Source of the DNA: Poronia punctata
Taxonomy: Eukaryota > Ascomycota > Sordariomycetes > Xylariales > Xylariaceae
Reading direction: 5' to 3'
Length of the DNA stretch: 64,000 nt
Assembly (NCBI GenBank): GCA_022579005.1
Contig: MU401578.1
Location: forward strand, 1-64,000
Within the stretch, counting starts at the first letter, position 1; each line of letters opens with the position of its first letter. Below the pieces are notes generated by a model. The model was given only the letters and a program-made list of their open reading frames with translations, searched no databases and had not been told where the DNA came from. The position numbers and the translations under genes are program-made. Shown here piece by piece: positions 47,136 through 58,832 of the stretch.

Positions 47136-49155
47136 GCGGTCCGATTGAACAGTGTATGGGTTTATGTGCGGAGCATCGATAAGATGCACTGTGCCGGCGT
47201 TGGGTTTTACGAGCAATTCATTCAAAGCATTAAGAGGAGCATGGTCAGCATTTTAGAATTCGACACGGGTTGGGATGGTAAAGGGACATCGACACATCGA
47301 AAGGACCGGGTACGGAACTTAGACGACAACACACGTTATAAAGACCTGGCATATCATATGGTGGAGAAGTCCATTGGTACAGAGACATGATTTTAGGCCT
47401 GCGGATCTTTTCATAGCGGATGCTTGCCTTTAGCAACGTTGGCATCCGAATGGCGGAAGTTGCTGGTAGATATGTTAACCTAGGAGTTAACACTAATAAG
47501 TATAGAATACAAGCATCCCCATACAGCTCTTGTATCTCTCTCAATGACGATTGACATCGTCGTTTCATGATTAACAGTTACCTAAGAGGATATATCCCCG
47601 TCCTGAAATTTATGTTATAGACATCACATCATGGTCACGGGAAGAACTTATTTGATGACGGTTACGCTATGGAAAGCTTTCCGAAGACCTTGCGCCGCGA
47701 AAAGCCACGAGATCGCTGGGTATCGGCGCTTAGAGTCGGGTTGACCGGGATGGGGGATGGGGCTGGTTTTTAGATCCGAAAGAAGAGTGACCCGTGGGGA
47801 ACGTGATAGGGTACCTGCCTTCGATACTTTTAGGGTGAGTCACCCCACACCACTCATACCGTCAGTTTGTATGTACCGGGTGTACGACATCAAGGTACTG
47901 CATATGTATTTACAGACTCTCTTATCTAAAGATTCAGCTGGCTTGGCTCTTGTGGCGGACCAAAATATGAACTCAGGAGGCACTTCTGTACACGTAGGTG
48001 CCATGTAGGTACCCACACTATCGACGTAAGAGCACATATGTTGGCAAGATGATACTGATAACTGCAGTGACCAGCACCTAGGTTACCTATTAGCTTGGAC
48101 TTGACTTCCTGCATGGAAACATGCATCATCTCTATAGACTATATGCAGACCTAAGCTGATGCTGATGGATAATGATCACGTTCTAGGGCGGTAAATCTAA
48201 CCCCACAAGAAGCCGAATCCGCATCCTTGCATGCCGCGCTCCGCACTCCGCGATAACGGTGAAGACTAACCTATTGTTATCGGAAATGGCTGTCAAAGGC
48301 CTTCGGCTTTTTGCTGGGAATGTACGAGTAGGCGATCGGTTGTCTGCAGGGCGTTTTGTTGTGTGTGTAGGTACATGATGTGCATACGTACCTACCCTAT
48401 CTCTGTGTACAGGGACTCCTTTGTTATGTCTAGTGTCAACTTTAAATCTTTCCTCTTACCTAAGATGACCGCAGTCCCGAATTCGCCTCGTTGTGTTTAA
48501 GTACCTGCATCTCTCCCCGCGTGTTGTAATATGTTCCCGTCCCGGATGTAAGTTCTACGCAATAGTTTATCTTTATCCTCTTGACCTACTTTATACCAAT
48601 TGCCTCTCATTCCCAATTTGAGAACTAATATCACACATCTGTCCCTGCAGAAGGCTACATATTGTACCCACCGGCACCGGAGAATACCTAGGAAACACGT
48701 TTAAGGTGCGTACTACGGAAATCCTGCTGCATTCCAGACAAGCAAGCACCTACATTGTCCTATCCCGTCCCTTCCCATCTTTGTAAACGCCACGGTACTT
48801 TTGATATCTCGTGACCGCCCAGAAATAGACAAGAAAGGAGGAATTTACAGCGAAATGGAAAACAGCTTTTCAATCCTTCCCTAGACTAGTCCCGCCACTT
48901 ACACAATTCTTTCCAATTTCACTACTTACATTTGATTGACTCATTCTAGTCATCACCACATCAATTGATTGCAAATATACTGCATATTATTATCTGATTC
49001 TTTTTGTCCCGAGGAGGCTCAATATCATCTTCCCCTTCCACAGGTAATACATATATTGGACTTTACATACGCCTCGAATCCAAGTACTTAACAAGAGTGC
49101 CACTCCACCCCTTACTACAAGCTTCTTGGCATAGAGGACAATAGCGTCAAGGACC
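47136..49155. other. 2-kb spacer, no gene seen
   Basis: 3' UTR of the GH16 gene, then a promoter and 5' leader for the aminotransferase from about 48.5 kb. GTAC/CTAG words occur at about 47.8-48.4 kb. Nothing else supported. Confidence 0.5.
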
Positions 49156-51537
49156 ATGGACGGAACGAAGATGAACGGGACAATTCATGTGAATGGCCAT
49201 GGCCACATGAACGGCAAAAATGGTGTTTCTGTTACCGTTACTCCTACCACAGATCGGGTGAATTACCCGCCTATGAACGTGGGCGGTATAGGTCTCGCCG
49301 ATGTGGGCACTGGTACCGTCGTCGGTAGGCCACCCTCCGGGGAGCCACACAGCTTCGCCGGGATCGCTGCTCGAAGGGAAAAGGCCGGCAAACTGGTTGC
49401 TGGTACTGCGGCTTATGCTGATAGTGACATGTTCAAGAGTCCGGTATTGTTTCGCCCTTTTTCTTTTCTTCTAAACCCGTTATTACCCCCCTTTTTCGTA
49501 TTATCTTTCGGTTTATCCGAGTGGGGTGGATTTCCTGAGTGAATGAGTGGCGTGGCCGAGGGGTTTAGATGAGTTTGCGAGAGAGTCTGGCGAATATACG
49601 TCAACCAATCTCTATAACAGTGAGAGCGATTAGGATTAGGATTGTCATAAGACGAAGAGTTGCGATTGAAGGGGGGCTTTCGGCAAGGAGAGGTCTTCCA
49701 AGAACATCCAGATGGCTCAGCTAACCTTTCTACATGCAGCAAGCATTCAGTCAACCCAAAGCCAAGCGATGGGATTGTAAGTTTGGTTCTTTTACTCTAG
49801 ACGTCGCGAAAAAGAGATGTGTGCTGATAGGTAATTCAAAGATCGCTTGACTCAAGAATCTCTCTCGAGGAAGCCTTGCGCCATCAAACAAGCAGCCCAG
49901 TTTCTGAAGATACCTGGCATCATGTCCCTCGGCGGTGGACTGCCATCTTCGGAAAATTTCCCCTTTGAATCTTTAAGTAGTGAGTATAGATGCGTGGTTT
50001 GACGGGCTAGAGTTTGCCTCTCCGAGTCAACACGTTCCTACCCGGCGCAAAATATGCACTGAGCAGACCAAACGGCTAACAACTGGGCCTTCACTGTAGT
50101 GCAAATTTCACACCCACCTCTCTTTGACGAAGCATCCAGCACTGGGCCGGAGAGCGTTGTTAGCATCGGCAAGAACGATATCCGGGATAAGGACGCCGTC
50201 TTTGATCTCTCTGTGGGCCTTAACTATGGGCAATCCGTGGGTTCGGCCCAGATGCTGCGCTGGGTAACAGAGCATACGGAGCTCGTTTCGCGGCCGCGCT
50301 ACGCAGACTGGAAATGTGCGCTCACCATGGGAAACACGGGAACGCTCGACACAGCGCTGCGCATGCTCTGTAACCGGGGCGACTCCATCCTAGCGGAAGA
50401 ATTCAGCTTCTCGACGGCACTGGAGACCATGACACCGCTGGGCCTTCACATATTTGGCGTGAAAGTCGACGACGAAGGGCTATGCCCGGACGCTCTCGAC
50501 AACATGTTGGAGAATTGGGACGAAAAGGCGCGTGGAGGCGCACCCAAACCCAAGGTTATATACACAGTGCCGACGGGCGGGAACCCGACAGGCGCGACCA
50601 TGGGTGTGCAGAGGAGAAAGGATGTGTACAAGGTCTGTTCCAAGCACGACGTCTTCATCCTCGAGGATGACCCGTACTATTACATTCAGATGCCTTGGTA
50701 CTCGAGTCAAGTCAACGATATCTCGGAGCTTGAACTCGGCCGCGATGAGCTCAAGGCGGGGATGCGCGCAAAGAAGGACAAGAGCCCAGAATACTACCTC
50801 GAGTCCCTGCTCCCGACTCTCCTGAGCCTCGACGTTGACGGGCGCGTCTTGCGCATGGATTCATTCAGTAAAGTTATGGTGCCCGGCGCGCGCATGGGCT
50901 GGGTGACGGGTTGTGATCAGTTAATCGAGCGCTTCATCCGTCAACAGGAGAGCGGGTCGCAGGGTCCCTCTGGCTTCTCGCAGGTCATCCTGCATAAAGT
51001 CCTCGACGAGACTTGGGGGCACGAGGGGTTTGTGCGTTGGTTGACGCGATTGGCGGATGAGTACACAAGGCGGAGAAATGCACTGCTTGACGCGTGTGAA
51101 AAGCACCTGCCCAAGAATGTCGTGAGCTGGAGCATCCCCGTAGCGGGCATGTTTGTGAGTTGTTCCTACCACTTTCACCTTCCTAGTTTTTATTCACCAC
51201 GATTCTCGGACCTCGGCTTTCTTCTTCTCCCTACAGGCCCAATGAAACATGGCTAACGTTTTGAAAATTCGAACAGCACTGGATACGCGTTGATCCCAGT
51301 TCTCACCCAGAGAAGGGCAAGAAGTCTCTTTTGGAGATCGAGGAAGAGATATTCAACACGTGCATCGAGAACAAGGTGCTACTGTGCCGCGGATCCTGGT
51401 TTTCTGCTGAAAAGGACGTCGAGCTCTCCTCTCTCTTCTTCCGCACGACGTTCGCTACTGCTACGGCGCAAGAAATGGATACCGCTATCCAGAGGTTCGG
51501 GGCGGCTATTCGCAAAAGTTATGGCATAAACGAGTAA
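49156..51537 (+). CDS. ARO8: Aromatic/2-aminoadipate-type aminotransferase (class I, PLP)
   Basis: Exons 49156-49443, 49740-49776, 49842-49979, 50100-51154 and 51277-51537 join to 592 aa. The fold-type I signature is complete: GNTGTLDTALRML, YTVPTGGNPTG, ILEDDPYYYIQMPW and SFSKVMVPGARMG with the PLP lysine Lys412. The C-terminal domain ends FRTTFATATAQEMD. Length and the ILEDDPYYYIQ/FSKVMVPGARMG combination fit fungal Aro8-like enzymes, which transaminate aromatic amino acids and 2-aminoadipate. The first 95 residues are Gly/Asn/His-rich at the start (NGHGHMNGKNG) and poorly conserved in kind. The first intron uses a weak GTATTG donor, so the exon 1/2 join is the least certain part. Confidence 0.88.
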
Positions 51538-52475
51538 TTAAATGTCGTTTCCACATATGACTCGGCGGGATGAAATGATGGTGGTCCTATATTTTACATG
51601 GTCAGGGAATGTGTAACCGGCGAGTATCTCCGGAGACAACACCGCCTCGTTGTCTTGTCGAGATCGATAGCATTTATTAGTTGGATATGTACAGATAGTC
51701 AAGTGTAGTTGGGTAGAAAGCATATCGAATAAATGTCATTCAAGTCAACCTCATTTTAGCTCGCTGATGGGCCACGAACTCCAAGCTAGCTTCCTAGGTA
51801 GCTCTGCGATAATCATTATATTTCCGAAGCTGCATGTCACAATGTTTCTTTTTACACAACTCGCCAAGCACATGTAACAGTCGCAACGTATCAACCTTCT
51901 TTCTCCGATACAATGTTTATCTTATTTATGCCGTATTAAGAAAGTACACGCAATACGCTTGGTAACGGTTCGCTTTTGACCCCGAGTGATAGATAGTCTA
52001 ATGACGCCTAGAAAGGGGCAGATAGTAGTAGGTAGACTTGGTTCAATCGATACCCTCGTAACCCTCCCCCCACCGTTCACCAACTTTTATTACAGTAGCT
52101 CCGCTGCGGGGAAAACTATCTTCAACCAGTCACGCTCCGTCCGATTCCTTACAACGTACGGTACCTAAAGTATCAAATGCGCATATCTACAACCCATCGC
52201 ATAGATTTACTAGTTGAAGTGTATTCGGCTAGTCTAGTCTGTAGTCTTGAATCTGTTGGTGGGGGAGGGTTGTCCGAGCCTCTGAGGTGATTGATAAATA
52301 CCTACTACACATAGTCGTATCATCTACTTACGTACACGCATCCATTGCGGGTGGGTTGACGTTATCGTGTAGGTTAGGTACCTTTGGGGAAGCCCGTGCC
52401 TTTGTTACTCCCCTACCCTACCTATAAGGCTATACCTCCCTCTCTATCCCGATTTGCTATTAATTACTTGAGAAC
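51538..52475. other. Spacer between aminotransferase and aldehyde dehydrogenase genes
   Basis: Contains a 3' UTR and the promoter of the next gene. No gene seen. CTAG/GTAC words at 52.1-52.4 kb. Confidence 0.5.
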
Positions 52476-54517
52476 ATGGGGCTATACTCAAGACTTATCG
52501 TGGTGGGATATCGGGTGGCTCTGGCTCGTTTGACCCCAACCCCAACTACCCCGGCTCTGGCTCTGGCTCTGGTAACCCCTCTCGGAGTGCGACCCTATTC
52601 TGTCATCAGTAATAAGGGGACAATAAGTACAAGTGGGAGCCAGCCACTACATTCTTACTGGACCTTGAGGAGACACAGAAACATCGACAACTGGAAGAAG
52701 AATATATCGGTATCACCTGTTCGACTCACACACACCATGGCAGACCTTAAAGTTGACCTCACGGCCCCGAATGGCAAGAAGTTTACACTGAATACGGGCC
52801 TCTTCATCAATAATGAATTTGTAAAGGCGAGCGGGGGTGAGAAGGTTACGAGTATTAATCCTACGTAAGCTCTCCCTGTTCGATATCTATCATTTTGTGT
52901 TGTACAACAATTTACTGTTATCGAGTTATTCTTGGTTTTTATCCATGTGCATTGCCTTACCTTTTACTTCGTTGCCTATCCTTTACCCTCTTATTATCCG
53001 TCCAGCCGCCAGCTGCTTATTTATGACATACTGGGGTATGGTGTGAAACCTGTGACTGACCTTTGACATTCAGTGACGAGCAGGAGATATGCTCGGTCGA
53101 AGCTGCGTCGCCTGAGGACATTGACAAGGCGGTGGCTGCTGCACGAGCGGCATTGAACCATGAGTCATGGCATGGTCTGCCGGGCACCGACCGTGGTCGG
53201 CTCATGTACAAGCTAGCTGATCTCATCGAGGAGGAGCAGGAGCTCCTATCCACCATAGAGACTTGGGACAACGGAAAGCCCTACAGCAGTGCTCTCGGGG
53301 ATGTCGAGGAGGTCATCAACTGCATCCGCTATTATGCCGGTTGGGCCGACAAGATCTTCGGTCAGACCATCCCCACGACGCCCCAGAAGTTTGCATACAC
53401 GCTCAAGCAGCCCATCGGCGTGTGCGGACAGATCATCCCGGTGAGTTTTGAGTCCCATGCCCAGGTCATCCCGCCGACTGCGCCGTGTATCGTCAATCTG
53501 ACTGTGAGATAGTGGAATTACCCCCTCGCCATGGCGGCGTGGAAACTGGGACCCGCGCTCGCGTGTGGAAACACGGTGGTCCTAAAACCGGCCGAGCAGA
53601 CACCGCTTTCTATCCTCCATCTGGCCACCCTAATTGTCAAGGCTGGCTTCCCTCCGGGCGTGGTCAATATCACAAACGGATTCGGCAAGACAGCCGGCCA
53701 GGCACTAGCCAGCCATCTCGGCGTTGACAAGGTCGCCTTTACCGGATCGACGGCGACGGGTAAGCACATAATGAAGACGGCAAGCGTCAACATGAAGAAC
53801 ATCACACTCGAGACGGGCGGCAAGTCACCGCTCGTGGTCTTCGCCGACGCGGACCTCGACCAAGCCGCCAAGTGGGCCCACATCGGCGTCATGAGCAACA
53901 TGGGACAGGTCTGCACGGCCACGAGCCGCATCCTAGTGCACGAGAGCATATACGACGACTTCGTCGGCCGGTTCCGAGAGGTACTCAAGAACACCAGCAA
54001 AGTAGGCGACCCGTTCGCCGAGGACACGTTCCAGGGTCCGCAGGTGACGAAGCAACAATACGAGCGGGTGCTCCAGTACATCGAGTCGGGGCAGTCCGAG
54101 GGCGCGGTGCTGGCGGCGGGCGGGAAGCCCTGCCCGGTGAACGGCAAGGGCTACTTCATCGAGCCGACGGTATTCACCAACGTCAAAGATAACATGAAGA
54201 TCTACCGCGAGGAGGTATTCGGCCCCTTCGTCGTCATCGCCTCCTTCTCGAGTGAAGACCAGGCCGTGACCATGGCCAACGACACCACGTACGGTCTCGG
54301 CGCGGCCGTGTTCACGCAGAACCTCGAGCTCGCCCACCGCGTCGCCGCCCGCATCGAGTCCGGCATGGTCTGGGTCAACTCGTCCAATGACAGCGACTTC
54401 CGCATCCCCTTTGGCGGCGTCAAGCAGAGTGGTATCGGAAGGGAGTTGGGTGAGGCTGGTCTCGAGGCCTATACGCAGACTAAGGCCGTTCACGTGAATA
54501 TAGGACAAAAATTGTGA
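52476..54517 (+). CDS. NAD(P)-dependent aldehyde dehydrogenase, possible dual start
   Basis: Exons 52476-52864, 53074-53440 and 53513-54517 give 586 aa from the first ATG. The second in-frame ATG (52737), in the good context CACACCATGG, gives a 499-aa protein of normal ALDH length. In that numbering Glu265 (LETGGKSP) and Cys299 (NMGQVCTAT) are the catalytic pair. FTGSTATGK forms the cofactor turn, and PFGGVKQSGIGRE and the KAVHVNI end are standard. The 87-residue extension is Arg-containing, Ala/Thr/Pro-rich and lacks acids in its first 40 residues (SRLIVVGYRVALARL), like a mitochondrial presequence. Oxidises acetaldehyde or other aldehydes to acids. Third-position GC is high in exon 3. Confidence 0.92.
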
Positions 54518-56864
54518 TGAAACTTTCTCTCGCTTGGATGATGAGAGAGATAGGGGCGCTTGGGTTCAAGATTTCATTGTTGCTAGGACTTGTTATTTAC
54601 TCAATGTAATTATGTTTAAAAAAAAAACCACCCCCGCCGGCCTCCGTAGCCTGTTGGTTAGTCAGTTGGTTTTTATTTTTGCCGTTACACTTGTGCTACA
54701 GACCTGCCAGCGCTAATCAAACTGTCATGAAGCCAAAGCTGTTTAGCACTTACCTACCTGCCTTACCTCCTGCCCACTTTATACGTCTCTACTTATGTAG
54801 CTGATAGGTATGTATGTACGTCTGCGAAATCCGAAAATTGAGGTTCTCCTTCTCGTTTAACTTGTAAGGTGTTGTTCACTGTTGGCTTTTTAGAAAGTCG
54901 GGTTTTCTTTCGCATCCCTTTGCTAGGAAATTTGTCTGCGAGCACAAACTACACGCATCAGCTACCTATTATGTACGCGTAATTGATAAGATTCATATGT
55001 ACATTAGCGATCAGCATGATTATTTTGGGATTCAGGACGTACACGTATGTACAAGTATGAATCTACTCGTAGCATATGCACATAAGATATAGGATTCATT
55101 CCAAGTATAGGGAGGATGATGAAAGAAATTGCGTATACCTAGATAGTCAGGTATATAAGGTTCCACGAACAGGGGGTTGTGAACCTGCCCCGCGATGGGT
55201 TTGCCGAGCAGTATGGACCTCTACGTACTAGGGGACTGCTGACGCCGGACGGAACTCGGGAGGGAAGGGGTAGCATTCGTTTTGGGCTTGGGGAAGCTAC
55301 AGTAGTACGAGTATGATACATCTTTTAAGGCCATGCAAAAAGTGACTGTAACCACCTTTAGTCTCTTTAATACTTGTTGTCATTTGGAATTACGAGTAGA
55401 TGTGATAAAAATTCGACCTGTTCATCTACCGGGTCAATTGTCGGCAAAAAGCAGAGGTTTAGCAAAGGGCAAATTCACCCGAACCTCAGTTTTGAATTTG
55501 TTGGAAATACGCAGACAAAACAGCCAGCCAGACGCGTACGTTTAAACCCAGATTCTAACGCTCCAGGAAGAAGGAAGAAGGAATTCATTACGCGTAAGAA
55601 TGAAGAGAATGACCCGCACTATATAAAAGAATGCGTGCAGGAGACGATCCCTTCCGGATCCTATCTACCCCGGCCTCCTTAGGAGAGACTAGGTAAATCA
55701 AATTTCTAAAAATTCGTTCATTATGGATTGATGGTTTGCTTTTAGAGTCTTGACTCTTTTAGCTTACCATGGATATTGCATACGATAGAAATAGAAACCG
55801 ATCTAGCAGAACTTGATCGGTTACACCGAATACCTTGAGGAAAGGAAAAAGAAATGGGAAGAGACTCACGACTGATTGCATCGAGACAAGAAAACAAATC
55901 TTGCAATAAGCAAATAGACCTGGAGACTCACTGGACAGGTTTGCAACCACATCATACCTTTAAGCGAATGCAGGCAGAATCGGGACCAACCAAGTGCATG
56001 ACCAACAAGATGCAGGACACCGCAGGTAAAAGTTTGCACTCCTATCAAAGAAGAGGAGGGGAGAGAAACAAACCAAGACTTGCCCGACGCCACATATCCT
56101 ATCAACTGCCCGATTGATTCCAAGGCTGCACCGACTAAATATCTTAGCCATCGACTAGCCACCTAACTACCGGCATTTTTAATGCAAATATAGGTATTAT
56201 GTGTAGTATTGAAGAGAGCGCGCGGCCGGCGAAGTCACATCTCATCTTATCGTGAACGGAACCGAACCTACGGCCCGTGCCCATCCATCAGCACCAACCA
56301 CTACCTGATAAGTAACGTTGCGGTGCTAGCCACTGCGAGGCATGAGGAAAGATACCTGGGAATAGTAAGAGGAACGGGGACAAATATATGTACACGTACC
56401 TCCGCATCTTCCATCGACACCACACCGACACCCTGTCGTCGTCCGGGTTAGCAGTAGTGCCTAGACTACAGCGCATCCTACCTAACCTAGTTCCCTTGTT
56501 GGGCTAAAGACGTACCGGGCAGCCAATCCTTACGCGCTTTCGTCGACCTTTTTTTTTTTTAATTTCACTGCCACGCGACCAGCTTTCTCGACGTCAGGAA
56601 TTATTTACTTTTATCTAACCGCACTTTCTCTTTCTCTTCCCTCCTCTCTGCTTGCGCAGGTCTGTATTTCCGTGCCTCTCTCAAGCTGTAAGTTGTGCTA
56701 TGCATACAACCCGGCTCAGTCTATGATAACTTCTCATACTCGTAGATATATCTACATGGTTAACCAGGTTGACTAACACGTTTAAGTAAAGGTCGTTTTC
56801 TCTTGGTGCGCCATCCGCCAACTTTAATGTGTTGAGAACCCCACCTGGGGAACATATCTTCAGC
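54518..56864. other. 2.3-kb spacer, no gene seen
   Basis: GTAC-rich words at 54.78-55.1 and 55.2-55.3 kb. Short frames at 55.3-56.1 kb have no domains. The last part is the GH20 promoter and 5' UTR, with a T-tract near 56550. Confidence 0.5.
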
Positions 56865-58832
56865 ATGATGCTCTCCAACCGCCGCGGTGGCATGTTCGGC
56901 ATGTTCGGCATGCTTCTCGCCTTATGGCTGTTGATATCGCCCGTGTTCGCCATCTGGCCAGCCCCAACCAGCGTGAAGACAGGAGACCAGACATTATGGA
57001 TTGGTCCTCAACTATCCGTCACCTACAATGGAAAGCCAGTACGATATCCCCCCCTCTCGTTTCCCAGTATCGAACAAAGACGGCTTACCATGAATTCTCA
57101 CCCAACTAGCTTGTTTGGTCTGTCGGTTACGAGCCGAAGGGCTCCAAGTTCTCCAGCAAGGAGGTTGTGAAGGCTGGTGTGGGTCGGGCCATGAAGAACA
57201 TTATTCATGACAACTTCGTGCCGTGGATGTTGTATAGGCGCATGGAGCTCGAGGCTACCGAACCTAGCCTTGGACAATACAAGGCATATGTCACTCGTCT
57301 AAGCATCACCCAAGAGAAGGAGGATACCACCAAGTCCTTCAAGCCCCTAGCCGGCGAGGTCGACGAGTCGTATACCCTCAAGGTCAGATTGGATGGACAT
57401 GCTTCTATCACGGCCGAGTCTTCGATCGGTGTCCTGCGCGCATTGGAGACCTTCTCCCAGCTGTTTTTCCAGCACTCCAAGGGTCCGTTCGTCTATACGA
57501 ACAAGGCCCCCGTCACTATCTCGGACAAGCCCGAATACGATCATCGTGGCATCCTGTTCGATGTCTCGCGAAGTTGGTTTCCCATGGATTCCATCCTACG
57601 CACCATTGACGCCTTGGCATACAACAAGATGAACCGCTTCCACCTCCACATCACCGACTCCCAATCTTGGCCCTTGGAGGTCCCCTCCATGCCCGAACTC
57701 CACGAGAAGGGCGCATATGCGGTTGGTAAATCGTACAGCCCTGCCGATCTGGCCAAGATCCAGCAGTATGCCGTCAACCGCGGTGTCGAACCCATCATCG
57801 AGATCGACAGCCCTGGTCACTTCGGTGTCGCCGCTCTCTCCCATCCCGAGGTCATCGCCGGCTGGGACTCGGCCTCCTGGTCGATTTACTGCGCCGAGCC
57901 ACCCTGCGGCCAGCTCCGTCTCAACGAGCCCAAGGTCGACGAGTTCCTGGACAAGCTGATGGACGATGTCTTGCCGCGGGTCTCGCCTTATAGCGCTTAT
58001 TTCCACACTGGTGGTGACGAAGTCAACTTCAACATGTACCAGCTCGATCCCTCGGTCGGCACCAACGACTCGGCCGTCATTGTGCCCCTTCTGCAAAAGT
58101 TCATCGACAAGCACCACGCGCGTGTCCGAAAGGCCGGTCTTACCCCCTTTGTCTGGGAAGAAATCCCGGTCGATTACAACGTCACGATCGGAGACGACGT
58201 CGTTGTTCAGTCCTGGCTCGGCGATGAGGCTATTGCCGCACTTACTGCCAAGGGCCATAAGGTCATCTCCAGCAACTATAACTACTGGGTAAGTTTGAAC
58301 AATCAAGAACCTCGTAAACATAGAATGGGACGGCGGGCTTTTCCCCAAGGAAAGGGCGGGGGCAGAAGAAAGCAATAATGAGGACATTAACTGACACGAT
58401 GATGATTAGTATCTCGACTGTGGCCGCGGCCAATGGCTCAACTTTGCCGAATCCGATCGCGACGCATACTACCCCTACGCTGACTGGTGCGCGCCATACA
58501 AGGGATGGCGGTACCTGTACGAGTACGACCCGCGCGCAGGCCTAAGCGAGGAGCAAGCCAAGCTGGTCATCGGCGGCGAGATGGCGGCATGGAGCGAGTC
58601 GATCGACGACGCCACCATCGACGACATCCTATGGCCGCGGGCCAGCGCAGCCGGCGAGGTCCTCTGGTCCGGCCGCGTCGACGCCGCGGGCCACAACCGT
58701 ACTCAGCTCGACGCCAGCGTGCGCCTGGCCGAGTTCCGCGAGCGCATGATTGCTCGCGGCATCAAGTCCGGTACCGTGCACATGCCCTTCTGCACGCAGG
58801 GACAGAACTCGACTGCTTGCCAGTTCTTGTAA
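56865..58832 (+). CDS. Secreted beta-N-acetylhexosaminidase (GH20)
   Basis: Exons 56865-57038, 57110-58288 and 58410-58832 join in frame to 591 aa. A signal peptide (MLLALWLLISPVFA) precedes IWPAPTSV, the usual mature start of fungal hexosaminidases. The chitobiase-like N-domain (LKVRLDG, LRALETFSQLF) is followed by the catalytic barrel: DHRGILFDVSRSWFP, HLHITDSQSWPLEVPS, EIDSPGHFG, HTGGDEVNFNMY with the Asp361-Glu362 pair, PFVWEEIPV, VQSWLG. The C-terminus has the cysteine pair seen in fungal enzymes (MPFCTQGQNSTACQF). It removes terminal GlcNAc from chitin oligomers outside the cell. The upstream in-frame codon is GTG, so 56865 is the first ATG. Confidence 0.95.
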
